The notes below the pieces were generated by a model. It was not told the origin of the DNA. It searched no databases and saw only the letters and a list, made by a program, of their open reading frames with translations. DNA of 25,656 bases from Gemmatimonadota bacterium. GTDB lineage: Bacteria > Latescibacterota > UBA2968 > UBA8231. Positions 6,335 to 15,768 of the stretch are shown one piece after another. How positions within the stretch are numbered: position 1 is the first letter of the stretch; every line of letters begins with the position of its first letter. Location: the NCBI GenBank assembly GCA_002712305.1, contig PATE01000051.1:1-25656 (forward strand), written 5' to 3'. A program made the position numbers and the translations under genes.

Positions 6335-8212
6335 ATGCCATTGTCACGATTCATCGCCAGTTTCGGTTGCGCTGTTATCACGCTGATTGCCCCTTTACCC
6401 GTGCAGGCGAGCAACGCTGACAAGGATCTATACGGAGATATCAACGACAGCTGGGAGCGCTTCGGCGCGGTCTATGGCCGGGTAGTGGAACATTACTACC
6501 AGGATGTCGACCACGAACAGATCATGCGATCAGCTATCGATGGTCTGCTTCGCGATCTGGACCCCTACAGTCAGTTTTTCGGCGCAGAGGGTCTGCGCCA
6601 GCTGCTACAGGATACGTCGGGTAAATTCGCGGGTCTGGGAATCACGGTGGGCCTCAAAGACCACTATCCGGTCATTATCGCGCCGATCGAAAACACCCCC
6701 GCTTCCAGGGCAGGTCTTTTGCCTGGCGACCTGATTGTCGGAATCGAAGGCCGAGATACTTTCGATCTGGGTCTTGAACAGATCGTCAATCGACTTCGAG
6801 GAGAGCCGGAGTCCACTGTCCATATCACGATTTCAAGACGCGGCGTGGAGAACGATTGGGATGTGGCGATCACCAGAGAGCTGATCACCATCCGCAGTGT
6901 GGCCGCCAGTGGACAAGTATCGCCGGGGGTTGGATATGTCAGCATGCGGCAGACCCGGTTCTCTGAGGAAACATCTGAGGAGGTCGCACAGGCTATTCGC
7001 CAGCTGCGTGAGGACGGTATCCACAGCCTCATCCTCGATCTGCGAGGGAATCCCGGAGGGCTGCTGAGCCAGGCCACGGAAGTGGCGGATCTGTTCCTGG
7101 AGAAGGGCGCCCCCATCGTTTCGGTACGAGAACGCGACCACGATCGGGCCGAGCTAAAGATCTCCCAGCGCTCTCCGTTGTTCGGCGACCTACCTTTGAT
7201 CGTGCTTATCGACGGTGGGAGCGCTTCGGCTGCAGAGATTGTGGCTGGTGCCCTGCAGGATAACGACCGCGCTCTACTGGTGGGAACACGCTCCTTTGGC
7301 AAGGGGTCGGTACAGACCATCTTCGACTTGCGCGATCTGGGCCAGGCCGCCCTCAAACTCACCACCGCCCTCTACTACACGCCTAGCGGTCGTAGCATCC
7401 ACCGTCAGTCGTTGACGGTGCCCCCCGGTGCGCTGCTGCAGGTGCCGGCCGGTGACTACGACTTGCCAGCCGGGCTTCTGCTGGGACTCATCCTGCGGTC
7501 GCCGGATTCTGAAACGGCCGTCGAACGATTGCAGGCCCGTTTCGAATTGGAAGAGGATGAGGCACGCCTGATTCTCTCGACGCCCCTCGATGCCTTCATC
7601 GGCGAAGCGGCGGATCGACAACTGACGGCCGAATCCTCCACCGACACCGTCATCTATCGAACCCGGCGTGGACGAACCGTATTCGGTCATGGCGGAATCG
7701 ATCCGGATGTGACGGTCACCGATTCCACACCGCCCATGATCGTCCAGCAGATGCATCGACAGCGTGTCTTCTTCGACTTTGTCGTCGACTATGTCGGTCG
7801 CGATGCTGATCGCGAAACTGCCACCGCAGCCGTGGACGCTCAAATGCTGGAGGCTTTCCGACGCTTCCTCCCCCAATCGCAACTGGCTCATGCTCGTCAA
7901 CCAGACGGTTACGATGAGTTGGAGCAGCTACGTCGTCTCGCTCAGGACGCAGGCTGGAATGGCAGCGTCGTGCAGGCCCTCGACAGTCTGCAGGTCGCCA
8001 TGGATCGCCGAAGAGAGTATCTCAACTTTCCCGAAGCGGCCCTACCCTTCATTCGTGAGGCACTTCTGCGAGAACTGGACCTGCGACTGCATGGTCGCGA
8101 AGCAAGCCTCCTGTCGGGTCTCCAATACGACCATCAAGTGCAGGAAGCGCTGCAATTGTTCGAAAATCCCGCACGGTATCAGGAATTGTTGCTCGCTGGC
8201 GTCGACGACTGA
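6335..8212 (+). CDS. S41 family C-terminal processing peptidase (CtpA-like), secreted
   Basis: CtpA/Prc proteases cleave C-terminal segments of envelope proteins using a Ser-Lys dyad. From the ATG at 6335 the protein is 625 residues with an N-terminal signal peptide (SRFIASFGCAVITLIAPLPV, likely cleaved near QASNA). A PDZ domain at about 88-175 (GKFAGLGITVGL, ASRAGLLPGDLIVGIEG) precedes the S41 domain. The probable catalytic Ser298 is in GGSASAAEI, and Lys323, 25 residues later, is in FGKGSVQ. A roughly 260-residue C-terminal region contains TRRGRTVFGHGGIDPDVTV, a segment typical of CtpA proteins in Bacteroidota/Chlorobi-like lineages, and then an uncharacterised helical part. An open frame extends 27 codons upstream into tmk, but the signal peptide fixes the start. 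Confidence 0.92.
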   Translation: MPLSRFIASFGCAVITLIAPLPVQASNADKDLYGDINDSWERFGAVYGRVVEHYYQDVDHEQIMRSAIDGLLRDLDPYSQFFGAEGLRQLLQDTSGKFAGLGITVGLKDHYPVIIAPIENTPASRAGLLPGDLIVGIEGRDTFDLGLEQIVNRLRGEPESTVHITISRRGVENDWDVAITRELITIRSVAASGQVSPGVGYVSMRQTRFSEETSEEVAQAIRQLREDGIHSLILDLRGNPGGLLSQATEVADLFLEKGAPIVSVRERDHDRAELKISQRSPLFGDLPLIVLIDGGSASAAEIVAGALQDNDRALLVGTRSFGKGSVQTIFDLRDLGQAALKLTTALYYTPSGRSIHRQSLTVPPGALLQVPAGDYDLPAGLLLGLILRSPDSETAVERLQARFELEEDEARLILSTPLDAFIGEAADRQLTAESSTDTVIYRTRRGRTVFGHGGIDPDVTVTDSTPPMIVQQMHRQRVFFDFVVDYVGRDADRETATAAVDAQMLEAFRRFLPQSQLAHARQPDGYDELEQLRRLAQDAGWNGSVVQALDSLQVAMDRRREYLNFPEAALPFIREALLRELDLRLHGREASLLSGLQYDHQVQEALQLFENPARYQELLLAGVDD

Positions 8213-8220
8213 TGGTTGCT

Positions 8221-8638
8221 GCAGCGGCATGCGCTGCGTACCATTAAGAAACCTGACTATTTGATTTCATACCGCCAGCATCGGGGCAAGACCCTGACGG
8301 GCGGCGGGTTCCGACACAGCGTCGGCCCATTTACAACATCGCGTCCGGTACGGACGCCAGGATCTTCCGGCTCGATACACCGTCATAGACTGCGTCACCT
8401 GTGATGTGAACGCAGACGGTCTCGAACCTACCTCGCAGGTCGAGGATGCCGCACGAAGTGGCCCAGAGTGGATTCGTCCGGCACAAGGCCGGCAACCACA
8501 GATCGTCGCCAGTTTCCATCGCCGCACCACGACCCTCATGTCGCAGGGTTGCGCGGCGGGCATACGTGTTGCGACACGTGCGCGACGATACCCTCTCCTG
8601 CCCTCCGTACCGGACCTACGTCACCGGCAACCGGTGAC
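8221..8638 (+). promoter_or_regulatory. Hairpin-rich leader upstream of the RNase E/G gene
   Basis: The 442-base gap 8213-8654 has no convincing gene but is full of perfect short inverted repeats: GCAGCG/CGCTGC (8221-8237), CCGCC/GGCGG enclosing GGG/CCC (8272-8304), CCGAC/GTCGG (8311-8325), GCGTCC/GGACGC (8341-8357), a long interrupted stem (8369-8428), CCTCG/CGAGG (8431-8445), CCGGC/GCCGG (8478-8492), GCCGC/GCGGC enclosing ACCCT/AGGGT (8521-8557), ACGTGT/ACACGT (8564-8579) and GTCACCGG/CCGGTGAC (8620-8638). Five have exactly 5-base loops. The last hairpin ends just before the ribosome binding site of the RNase gene. E. coli rne is autoregulated through a structured 5' leader, so a similar role is plausible. 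Strand and RNA boundaries are inferred. Confidence 0.55.
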
Positions 8639-8654
8639 ATCAAGGACAAGGTCC

Positions 8655-10211
8655 ATGCGTACGGAAATATTCATCAATCAAGGGATTCACGAATCCCGCA
8701 TCGCCATCGTCGAAGACGGAGATCTGGCCGAAATCTGGGTCGAACGACCTGAGGCCGAGCGGATTGTCGGCGATATCTACAAAGGCACGGTCACAGCCGT
8801 CCTGCCTAGCCTTCAGGCGGCCTTCGTCGAAATCGGCCTTGAACGCACTGCGTTTCTACAGGTGCGTGACATGGTCGAAGCCGAATCGGATGACGAGAGC
8901 AATGGCTCATCACGTCACCGCCGATCGCGCTCGTTTCCCAACATCCAGGATCTGGTGAAGAAGGGCCAGCAGCTGCTGGTGCAGATCTCCAAAGAGCCCA
9001 TCGGAACCAAGGGGGCTCGGGTGACCACACAGCTCAGTCTCGCCGGTCGCTTCATCGTCGCCATGCCCAATGGTGACTGGGTCGGTGTGTCGCGCAAGAT
9101 CTCAAGCTGGAACGAACGGCGTCGCTTGCGCGATGTGGTGCGCAAACTGTGTCCGGATGGGTTCTCGGCCATCGTACGCACTGAAGGACGCGGCAAACCG
9201 GAGAAGGACCTGCGCAAAGACCTCAAGCAACTGACGCGCACGTTCCGGCGAATTCAGAAACGCGATAAACGTCTCAAGCCGCCGGCGGTCATCCATCGTG
9301 AGATCGGCATGACGTCGAGTGTCATCCGAGATCTGTTTACCGAAAATGTCGATCGCCTCGTCGTTGACTCTCGCGATCTCTATGACGAGATCGTCGAATA
9401 CCTCAAGCAGGTCTCACCGGAGCTGCGCAAGCGGGTCGAACTGCATCGCGACAAGAAACCCCTCTTTGATGTCAACAAGATCGAAGGGGAACTGGACAAG
9501 GTAAACGAACGCGAAGTGTGGATGCGTCGCGGTGGTTCGCTCGTGATCGATCACGCGGAGGCCGGCACCTTCATCGACGTAAACTCCGCCCGCAACACGG
9601 GCAAACGCGATCAAGAAGAGAGCATTCTCCACACCAATCTGGAAGCTGCTCGTGAGGTGGCCAGACAGCTTCGCCTTCGTGACATCGGCGGCATCATCGT
9701 CATCGATTTCATCGACATGCACGACGAGCGGAATCGACGCAAACTCGTCGATGCCATGATCGAGGAGGTCAAACGCGATCGGGCCAAGGTCTCCATCAGT
9801 CCCCAGATTTCCGAATTCGGCCTCATTGAAATGACACGCCAACGTGTCCGTCCGAACCTGCTCCACACCCACTCCGAACCTTGCCCAACCTGCGAGGGAC
9901 GAGGTCGCATCATGGGGGCCGATACGACAATCACCAAGATCGAGCGCTGGCTCCGCCGAGCCTATGCCCACAACAGCGACCGCCGCTTTCACCTTCGGGT
10001 TCATCCGGAGGTGGCCGCAGCGGTTCGTGGCGAGAATGGTCGTCGACTCAAAGACATGCGGAAGGCGACCAAGACGCGGGTCGACATCGTCGAGGACGCA
10101 ACGATGACCCTGCAGGACTATCGATTTATCTCGACACGTCGAGAATTGGACGTCACCGCCGAACATTTGATCCGGGTGGGTGGCAACAACGGGGGCCGTC
10201 GATCTCGTTGA
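8655..10211 (+). CDS. rng: Ribonuclease E/G family endoribonuclease
   Basis: RNase E/G enzymes make single-strand endonucleolytic cuts in mRNA decay and rRNA maturation. The 518-residue protein has no long C-terminal scaffold, so it resembles RNase G in size. An N-terminal RNase H-like segment (MRTEIFINQG) leads into a split S1 domain (GDIYKGTVTAVLPSLQAAFV, about 39-58) with a charged insertion at about 76-95. The 5' sensor region follows at 100-180. The catalytic aspartates are probably Asp308 (TFIDVNS) and Asp351 (VIDFIDM). The Zn-link CPTC is Cys410/Cys413. The ATG at 8655 is preceded by AAGGACAAGG and gives the family start. An 83-codon open extension upstream is unlike the family. It is followed by rplU and rpmA. 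Confidence 0.95.
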   Translation: MRTEIFINQGIHESRIAIVEDGDLAEIWVERPEAERIVGDIYKGTVTAVLPSLQAAFVEIGLERTAFLQVRDMVEAESDDESNGSSRHRRSRSFPNIQDLVKKGQQLLVQISKEPIGTKGARVTTQLSLAGRFIVAMPNGDWVGVSRKISSWNERRRLRDVVRKLCPDGFSAIVRTEGRGKPEKDLRKDLKQLTRTFRRIQKRDKRLKPPAVIHREIGMTSSVIRDLFTENVDRLVVDSRDLYDEIVEYLKQVSPELRKRVELHRDKKPLFDVNKIEGELDKVNEREVWMRRGGSLVIDHAEAGTFIDVNSARNTGKRDQEESILHTNLEAAREVARQLRLRDIGGIIVIDFIDMHDERNRRKLVDAMIEEVKRDRAKVSISPQISEFGLIEMTRQRVRPNLLHTHSEPCPTCEGRGRIMGADTTITKIERWLRRAYAHNSDRRFHLRVHPEVAAAVRGENGRRLKDMRKATKTRVDIVEDATMTLQDYRFISTRRELDVTAEHLIRVGGNNGGRRSR

Positions 10212-10301
10212 CAGATCCAGAGGGTCGGCTTAGCTTTGGTCCTTCTGTCCGCCGACGTGTGTGGGCAGATCTCCCCTGGTCTGACAAAAGAGAAAACCAG
10301 C

Positions 10302-10619
10302 ATGTACGCCGTCATCCGCATCGGTAGCCACCAGTTCCAGGTCGAAGAAGGTGCCACTGTGCGTGTGCCTCGCCTCGACGCTGACGAAGGCGCCAAACAG
10401 ACCCTCACCGATGTCTTGCTCGTACGTGGCGACGCAGCCACTCACGTCGGTACGCCGACGGTCGAGGGTGCATCGGTGGAGGCCACCGTCGTCGGCCACG
10501 GAAAAGCCGACAAGATCATCGTATTCAAGATGAAGCGGCGGAAGAACTATCGCCGCCGCAATGGGCACCGTCAGCAATACACAGACTTGAAGATCGACGG
10601 GATCGTCGCTCCCAACTAG
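10302..10619 (+). CDS. rplU: 50S ribosomal protein L21
   Basis: L21 binds 23S rRNA in the large subunit. The ATG at 10302 gives 105 residues starting [17 protein letters not shown], the conserved L21 opening, and containing [20 protein letters not shown] and [10 protein letters not shown], the conserved basic C-terminal core. The upstream purine-rich AAAAGAGAAAA serves as ribosome binding site. In-frame sequence upstream to 10236 is not L21-like. It forms the standard rplU-rpmA pair, 37 bases apart. Confidence 0.96.
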   Translation: MYAVIRIGSHQFQVEEGATVRVPRLDADEGAKQTLTDVLLVRGDAATHVGTPTVEGASVEATVVGHGKADKIIVFKMKRRKNYRRRNGHRQQYTDLKIDGIVAPN

Positions 10620-10656
10620 AGCGTCATTCCCTCCTCTACGGACGACAGGACAATCC

Positions 10657-10911
10657 ATGGCACACAAGAAAGGCGTCGGTAGTTCGCGCAATGGTCGCGA
10701 CAGCCAGTCCAAACGCCTCGGCGTCAAGCGCTATGGCGGACAACACGTGACGGCGGGAACGATCATCGTCCGTCAGCGTGGCACCCGCATCCACCCCGGC
10801 ATCAACGTAAAAAAGGGTGGAGATGACACGCTCTACGCAACGACCGATGGCCGGGTGGCATTTGAGGTCGTGGGTCGCAACCGCAAGCGAGTGAACATCG
10901 TCGCTACCTGA
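10657..10911 (+). CDS. rpmA: 50S ribosomal protein L27
   Basis: L27 reaches the peptidyl-transferase centre of the large subunit. The 84-residue protein starts directly [20 protein letters not shown], without the cleavable N-terminal extension seen in Firmicutes, and continues [20 protein letters not shown] and [20 protein letters not shown], all highly conserved. AGGAC at suitable spacing precedes the ATG. It is the last gene of the rightward transcription unit, followed by a strong terminator. Confidence 0.96.
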   Translation: MAHKKGVGSSRNGRDSQSKRLGVKRYGGQHVTAGTIIVRQRGTRIHPGINVKKGGDDTLYATTDGRVAFEVVGRNRKRVNIVAT

Positions 10912-10929
10912 TCACGCGTAGACCAAAGC

Positions 10930-10972
10930 AGAAAAGGCCGCAGATCCTCGGGATCTGCGGCCCTTCTCTTTT
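10930..10972. terminator. Bidirectional intrinsic terminator between rpmA and sdhB
   Basis: GGCCGCAGATCC (10936-10947) and GGATCTGCGGCC (10951-10962) form a perfect 12-bp stem with a 3-base loop. On the plus strand it is followed by CTTCTCTTTT. On the minus strand it is followed by TTTTCTGCTTT. It can therefore end both the rplU-rpmA transcript and the convergent sdhCAB transcript. Confidence 0.9.
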
Positions 10973-11009
10973 GGTATCGGATGACGAGTCGGGCTGTTCT
11001 TGCGTCGCT

Positions 11010-11789
11010 TTACTCTCCCGTCACCGTCGGGGCCAGGCTCGAGGTCACGAGAGAACTTCTGTAGACCTCACGATTCAAGAAAGCGATGGTGCCGACGGAG
11101 ATCTCCTTCGGGCAAACCGCCTCACACTCATACTCGTTGGTGCAGTGACCAAAGCCCGCATCGTCCATCGCCTTCAGCATCGCCCGACTGCGCTCTCGCC
11201 GCTCGGGTTGCCCCTGGGGCAGAACATTCAGGTGTTTGAGCTTGGCGGATACAAAGAGCATGGCAGACGCATTCTTGCAGGTTGCAACACAGGCTCCGCA
11301 ACCGATACAGGCGGCTGCATCCATGGCCTCCTCAGCGCGATCCTTGGAAACCAGCACGGAATTGGCGTCCGGTGCCGAGCCAGTATTGACGGAATTGTAG
11401 CCGCCAGCCTGGACGATATCATCAAACGCCGAGCGATCAACCACCAGATCACGAATGACGGGAAATGACCGAGCCCGGAATGGTTCGATCGTGATCGTGT
11501 CACCGTCTGCGAAACTGCGCATGTACAACTGACACGTGGTCGTGCCTTCTCCCGGTCCATGGGCGACGCCATTGATGACAAGACTGCACATGCCGCAAAT
11601 CCCCTCACGACAGTCACTGTCGAAGGAGATGGGCAGTTTCTGCCCTTCCTCCAACGAGTCATTCACGACATCGAGCATCTCCAGAAACGACATGTCAGGT
11701 GTTGCCTGGGTCTGGTAGGTCTCGAACCGGCCCTTCTGATCGGGACCGTCCTGACGCCACACTTTCAGCGTAATGTCCACGTCGCTCAC
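11010..11789 (-). CDS. sdhB: Succinate dehydrogenase/fumarate reductase iron-sulfur subunit (B-type)
   Basis: SdhB carries electrons from the flavoprotein to the membrane cytochrome b. The GTG at 11789 gives 259 residues starting (M)[15 protein letters not shown]. The [2Fe-2S] ligands are Cys60, 65, 68 and 86 ([10 protein letters not shown]...TTTC). The C-terminal [4Fe-4S]/[3Fe-4S] ligands are Cys161, 164, 167, 171 ([11 protein letters not shown]) and 216, 222, 226. The sequence resembles the Bacteroidota-type enzyme ([35 protein letters not shown]). GTG overlaps the sdhA stop as GTGA, and an AGAGGAGC Shine-Dalgarno lies inside sdhA, so translation is coupled. An open frame upstream of the GTG is not family-like. 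Confidence 0.95.
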   Translation of the reverse strand: MSDVDITLKVWRQDGPDQKGRFETYQTQATPDMSFLEMLDVVNDSLEEGQKLPISFDSDCREGICGMCSLVINGVAHGPGEGTTTCQLYMRSFADGDTITIEPFRARSFPVIRDLVVDRSAFDDIVQAGGYNSVNTGSAPDANSVLVSKDRAEEAMDAAACIGCGACVATCKNASAMLFVSAKLKHLNVLPQGQPERRERSRAMLKAMDDAGFGHCTNEYECEAVCPKEISVGTIAFLNREVYRSSLVTSSLAPTVTGE

Positions 11790-13696
11790 TTGTAGCTCCT
11801 CTGCGTCAATTGCACGTTCTCGAAGGCAAGTTCTTCCTTGTGAAGCGTGGCGTTGTTGCCGATGCCAGCAAACTCCCACGCCGCCACATGGGCGAAGTCC
11901 TCATCATCACGCCGAGCCTCTCCTTCTTCGGTCTGGTGTTCTTCTCGGAAGTGCCCTCCGCAGGATTCGTCACGCGTCAACGCATCCTGGATCATCGTCT
12001 CGGCGAACTCCATGAAGTCGGCGACCCGTCCGGCACGCTCCAGGGTCTGATTGAACTCGCCGCCACTACCCGTCACGGTCAGATTCTTCCAGAAGTCATC
12101 GCGCAGTTCACGCACGCGACCCCGGGCGGCTGTCAGTCCCTCTGCATTGCGTGCCATGCCACAGTGGTCCCACATCAAAAGGCCCAACTCACGATGGAAG
12201 TCGTCGACAGTTCGTGACCCGTCCACGGCCAGTAGAGAGCTGATCCGTTCCCGGGCCTGCTTTTCCGTATCCTCAAAGGACGAGTGATTCTCATCGACAC
12301 CACCCAGCTGAGCGCCCGCCAGATACCCACCCAGCGTGTAAGGGATCACGAAGTAACCATCGGCCAGCCCTTGCATCAGCGCCGAGGCGCCAAGACGGTT
12401 GGCCCCGTGGTCGGAGAAATTCGCTTCGCCGAGAACAAACAGACCGGGTACGTTGCTCATCAGGTTGTAGTCGACCCACAGTCCCCCCATCGTGTAATGG
12501 ACGGCAGGGTAGATTTGCATCGGCGTGGTATACGGATCATCACCGGTGATCTCTTCATACATCTGGAACAAGTTCCCATACTTCTGACGAATCGTGTCGG
12601 CCCCGTCTCGCTGAATGGCATCGGCGAAGTCCAGGTAGACGGCGCGTCCGCTGCCCACGCCCAACCCTTCGTCACAAACCGCCTTTGCGGCCCGGGAGGC
12701 CACATCACGAGGCACCAAGTTGCCAAAACTGGGGTAACGTCGCTCGAGGTAATAGTCGCGATCCGCCTCTGGAATTGCTCCCGCGGACCGTGCATCACCG
12801 CCTTGTTTCGGCACCCAGACTCGGCCGTCATTCCGCAGACTCTCCGACATCAGCGTCAGTTTGGCCTGGTAGCTACCGGATACGGGGATGCACGTGGGGT
12901 GGATCTGGGTAAAGCACGGATTCGCAAACAGGGCGCCACGACGATGAGCGCGCCAGGTTGCCGTCACGTTGGAACCCTTGGCATTCGTCGACAGGTAGAA
13001 GGCGTTGCCATATCCGCCTGTGCAGAGAAGAACCGCGTCGGCCACCCATGAGCGAATCTTACCCGTCACCAGGTTGCGGGTGACGATGCCTCGAGCACGA
13101 CCCTCAGCGACAACCAGATCGAGCATTTCGTGTCGCGGAAAGATCTCCACACCGCCCGCAGCGACCTGTCGCATCAGAGCGGAGTAGGCCCCCAGAAGGA
13201 GCTGTTGTCCGGTCTGACCCCGCGCATAGAAGGTGCGAGACACCTGCGCTCCGCCGAAGGACCGATTCGCCAGGGTGCCACCGTACTCTCGGGCAAACGG
13301 CACCCCCTGAGCAGCGCACTGGTCGATGATGGAGGTAGACACCTGGGCCAGCCGGTACACGTTGGCTTCTCGGGCTCGATAGTCGCCACCCTTGATGGTG
13401 TCGTAGAACAACCTGAACACACTGTCACCGTCATTCTGATAGTTCTTGGCGGCGTTGATCCCGCCCTGGGCGGCGATCGAGTGGGCGCGTCGGGGCGAAT
13501 CCTGCAGACAGAAGGACTTGACGTGGTATCCAAGCTCTGCCAAAGTGGCCGCAGCCGAGGCGCCCGCCAAACCCGTACCGACGACGATGACACTGTGCCG
13601 GCGTTTGTTGGCGGGATTGACCAACTTCAGATCGAAACGGTGGCGATCCCACTTTTCTGCCAGGGGTCCGCCGGGTACATGTCCGTCGAGGGCCAT
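11786..13696 (-). CDS. sdhA: Succinate dehydrogenase/fumarate reductase flavoprotein subunit
   Basis: SdhA oxidises succinate to fumarate (or the reverse) with covalently bound FAD. The 636-residue protein has the dinucleotide motif [19 protein letters not shown] (GxGxxG at 40-45). The FAD-linking His is probably His72 in [18 protein letters not shown]. The substrate-site segment is [13 protein letters not shown] (His266). The capping and C-terminal helical regions are complete. Length and sequence fit the Bacteroidota/Epsilonproteobacteria-like B-type enzymes rather than the classical C/D-type. It is the middle gene of sdhC-sdhA-sdhB, 11 bases after sdhC. Whether it works mainly as dehydrogenase or reductase cannot be told from sequence; adjacency to sucCD suggests oxidative TCA use. 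Confidence 0.95.
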   Translation of the reverse strand: MALDGHVPGGPLAEKWDRHRFDLKLVNPANKRRHSVIVVGTGLAGASAAATLAELGYHVKSFCLQDSPRRAHSIAAQGGINAAKNYQNDGDSVFRLFYDTIKGGDYRAREANVYRLAQVSTSIIDQCAAQGVPFAREYGGTLANRSFGGAQVSRTFYARGQTGQQLLLGAYSALMRQVAAGGVEIFPRHEMLDLVVAEGRARGIVTRNLVTGKIRSWVADAVLLCTGGYGNAFYLSTNAKGSNVTATWRAHRRGALFANPCFTQIHPTCIPVSGSYQAKLTLMSESLRNDGRVWVPKQGGDARSAGAIPEADRDYYLERRYPSFGNLVPRDVASRAAKAVCDEGLGVGSGRAVYLDFADAIQRDGADTIRQKYGNLFQMYEEITGDDPYTTPMQIYPAVHYTMGGLWVDYNLMSNVPGLFVLGEANFSDHGANRLGASALMQGLADGYFVIPYTLGGYLAGAQLGGVDENHSSFEDTEKQARERISSLLAVDGSRTVDDFHRELGLLMWDHCGMARNAEGLTAARGRVRELRDDFWKNLTVTGSGGEFNQTLERAGRVADFMEFAETMIQDALTRDESCGGHFREEHQTEEGEARRDDEDFAHVAAWEFAGIGNNATLHKEELAFENVQLTQRSYK

Positions 13697-13707
13697 GATT
13701 GATTAGC

Positions 13708-14325
13708 TCACTGGGCCAGGAAGAAGTAGATCGGGATCGCGGCGAAACCACCAGCGATGAGGATGCTCATAAGGATAGAAGCGCGGCGCCAACCGGCCCG
13801 CGCATGCCATCCAAGGGTTTGAAAGGCGCTGTGCATGGCGTGCCACAAATGGAAGCCTAGCACCGTCATCACCACAACGTAGCCGGCTGCCCAACCGGGC
13901 TGGTGGAAGGTGTCTGCCACAAGGGCGAACAGACCCCCCTCACCGGTCTGGCCAAATTTGAACGTCCGGATATGGATGACGAGGAAGATCAGAATCGTTG
14001 ACCCCGACCAGATCATCGTCCGAGATGCCAGAGAGCGGCCACCCACGGCTTGGCGGACGGCATATCCCTGCGGCTTGGCCTGACGCGACAACCGCGTCAG
14101 AGACGCGGCAAACCAGACATGGAGAACGAGGGCGCCCAAGAGGACGAACTCCGTCGGTACCAACAAGGGGTTGCTGATCATGAACTCGGCATACGTATTG
14201 AATGCCGTCCCACCGTCGTCAAAGAACAACTGCAGATTGCCCGCCAGATGTCCGATGAGGAACGAGTACAGAACCAGGCCCGTCAGAGCCATGCCCAGTT
14301 TCTTGCCGATCGAAGTGGAGAACAC
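13708..14325 (-). CDS. sdhC: Succinate dehydrogenase cytochrome b subunit (B-type, SdhC/FrdC)
   Basis: A single membrane subunit anchors SdhAB and carries two b hemes to pass electrons to or from quinone. The GTG at 14325 gives 205 residues starting (M)FSTSIGKKLGMALTG, the usual B-type opening. Five transmembrane segments are visible. His26, 69, 118 and 159 are spaced much like the four heme ligands of Wolinella FrdC. A strong Shine-Dalgarno (GGGGAGAG) precedes the GTG. The upstream open frame (47 codons) includes promoter sequence and is not family-like. A single anchor gene fits the B-type complex. Confidence 0.92.
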   Translation of the reverse strand: MFSTSIGKKLGMALTGLVLYSFLIGHLAGNLQLFFDDGGTAFNTYAEFMISNPLLVPTEFVLLGALVLHVWFAASLTRLSRQAKPQGYAVRQAVGGRSLASRTMIWSGSTILIFLVIHIRTFKFGQTGEGGLFALVADTFHQPGWAAGYVVVMTVLGFHLWHAMHSAFQTLGWHARAGWRRASILMSILIAGGFAAIPIYFFLAQ

Positions 14326-14410
14326 CGGTGTTTCTCTCCCCTGACCCGAAGGCCTCGTCAGGTGGGCGTTCGTGAAGCGATCGTCGAACTCGGACGGATC
14401 TTGAACGCGG

Positions 14411-14466
14411 TGGGTCCGCATGCGCGAATGCGCACCCAATATCAGTAGAAGCCGATCAACAGGCAA
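14411..14466 (-). promoter_or_regulatory. Putative sdhCAB promoter with start-site hairpin
   Basis: On the minus strand TTGCCT (14466-14461) is separated by 17 bases from GATATT (14443-14438), four of six matches to the -10 consensus. Transcription would begin near 14431, inside an imperfect inverted repeat, TGGGT-cc-GCAT...ATGC-gc-ACCCA (14411-14438). The transcript could therefore start with a hairpin. The 242-base gap 14326-14567 is shared with the divergent sucC gene. A weaker plus-strand promoter candidate for sucC is TTGCCG-17-TACCGT (14484-14512), with the palindrome AGAGCGCTCT in its spacer. Confidence 0.4.
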
Positions 14467-14567
14467 TCAGCACGATGGGAGTCTTGCCGCTAAGAGCGCT
14501 CTGACGTACCGTACAAAGCTTCCAAGGGCCCTTCCTTTTCGCCCACGACCTTCGAACGAGAGTCCCG

Positions 14568-15725
14568 ATGAAGATCCACGAATTCCAAGGCAAGGAGTTG
14601 TTGCGCTCCTACGGGGTTGCTGTCCCTGACGGCAAGGTTGCCACTACCGCCGAGCAAGCCCAAACGATCGCCGCCGATTTCGGTGGTCGCGTCGTCGTTA
14701 AGGCGCAGATCCACGCCGGTGGACGCGGCAAAGGCGGTGGCGTCAAGGTCGCCGACGATCCTCAACAAGCCGCCCAGCACGCCAGCGATATCCTCGGGAT
14801 GCAGTTGGTCACCCACCAGACGGGCCCCGAAGGACAGAAGGTGAAGCAGGTGTTGGTCGAAAGAGCCAGCGACATCAGCCGTGAACTCTACCTCGGGATC
14901 ACCCTCGACCGTGCACAGAGTCGGGTTGTGGTGATGGCCAGCCAGGAGGGAGGTGTGGAGATCGAGGAGGTCGCTGCCAAGACGCCCGAGAAGATTCTCC
15001 GGGAAACGGTCGAACCGGGTCTGGGTTTGCAGCCCTTCCAGGCGACGCGGCTGGCCTTTGGCCTTGGGCTAGAGGGCAAGCAGGTGCGCGCCGGCGCTGG
15101 ACTGCTGATGAATCTCTACAAGGCTTTTGAAGGTGCCGATTGCTCCATCGCCGAGATCAATCCACTCGTGGTCACCGGAGACGGCCACGTATTGGCTCTC
15201 GACGCGAAAATCAACTTCGACGACAACGCGCTGTATCGTCACAAGGATCTATTGGAGTTGCGCGACCTCGATGAGGAAGAACCTCTTGAGGTCGAGGCGA
15301 CCTCTTTCGATCTGAACTACATCAAACTCGACGGGACCATCGGCTGCATGGTCAATGGAGCGGGTCTGGCGATGGCGACGATGGACATCATCAAGCTCGC
15401 CGGGGGGTCGCCTGCCAACTTTCTCGACGTGGGTGGCGGTGCCAGTGCCGAGACGGTTGAGAACGGATTCCGGATTCTTTTGTCCGATCCCAATGTCAAA
15501 GCGATCCTCATCAACATCTTTGGTGGCATCGTGCGATGTGACCGCGTCGCCGAAGGGGTTATTCAGGCGCGTAAGAACCTGCAGACCGATGTGCCCATCG
15601 TTGTTCGTCTGGCCGGTACCAACGCCGACATTGCGGCGAAGATGCTGGAAGAATCCGACATGAACTTTGCCGTCGGTGACGGCCTTGCCGATGCGGCCGA
15701 AAAAGTCGTCGCTGCCGCAGGCTGA
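14568..15725 (+). CDS. sucC: Succinyl-CoA synthetase beta subunit (ADP/GDP-forming)
   Basis: SucC with SucD interconverts succinyl-CoA and succinate with nucleotide phosphorylation in the TCA cycle. The 385-residue protein is full length: an N-terminal ATP-grasp domain from [20 protein letters not shown], with [19 protein letters not shown] and [15 protein letters not shown], then a C-terminal CoA-ligase domain with [31 protein letters not shown] and [26 protein letters not shown] lies before the ATG. It is paired with sucD 43 bases downstream and divergent from sdhCAB, which uses its product succinate. Confidence 0.96.
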   Translation: MKIHEFQGKELLRSYGVAVPDGKVATTAEQAQTIAADFGGRVVVKAQIHAGGRGKGGGVKVADDPQQAAQHASDILGMQLVTHQTGPEGQKVKQVLVERASDISRELYLGITLDRAQSRVVVMASQEGGVEIEEVAAKTPEKILRETVEPGLGLQPFQATRLAFGLGLEGKQVRAGAGLLMNLYKAFEGADCSIAEINPLVVTGDGHVLALDAKINFDDNALYRHKDLLELRDLDEEEPLEVEATSFDLNYIKLDGTIGCMVNGAGLAMATMDIIKLAGGSPANFLDVGGGASAETVENGFRILLSDPNVKAILINIFGGIVRCDRVAEGVIQARKNLQTDVPIVVRLAGTNADIAAKMLEESDMNFAVGDGLADAAEKVVAAAG

Positions 15726-15768
15726 TGCCGTTCCACCGAAGCGAAACCGCAACCAGAGCTGTGATCTC

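Noticed and set aside
8406-8654. In-frame open extension of 83 codons upstream of the RNase E/G start
   Set aside because: The residues are Arg/Pro-rich and not family-like, the family N-terminus MRTEIFINQG starts at 8655 behind a good ribosome binding site, and the segment is dominated by hairpins.
8213-8654. RNase P RNA, tmRNA or a tRNA in the hairpin-rich gap
   Set aside because: I looked for the RNase P GAGGAAAGTCC core, the tmRNA ends and a tRNA T-loop on both strands and did not see them; the RNA, if real, is left unassigned.
10971-11468. Plus-strand open frame of 165 codons opposite sdhB
   Set aside because: It lies almost entirely antisense to the conserved iron-sulfur subunit and begins next to a bidirectional terminator.
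12284-13051. Plus-strand open frame of 255 codons opposite sdhA
   Set aside because: It is antisense to a full-length conserved flavoprotein; codon bias of the real gene explains the open frame.
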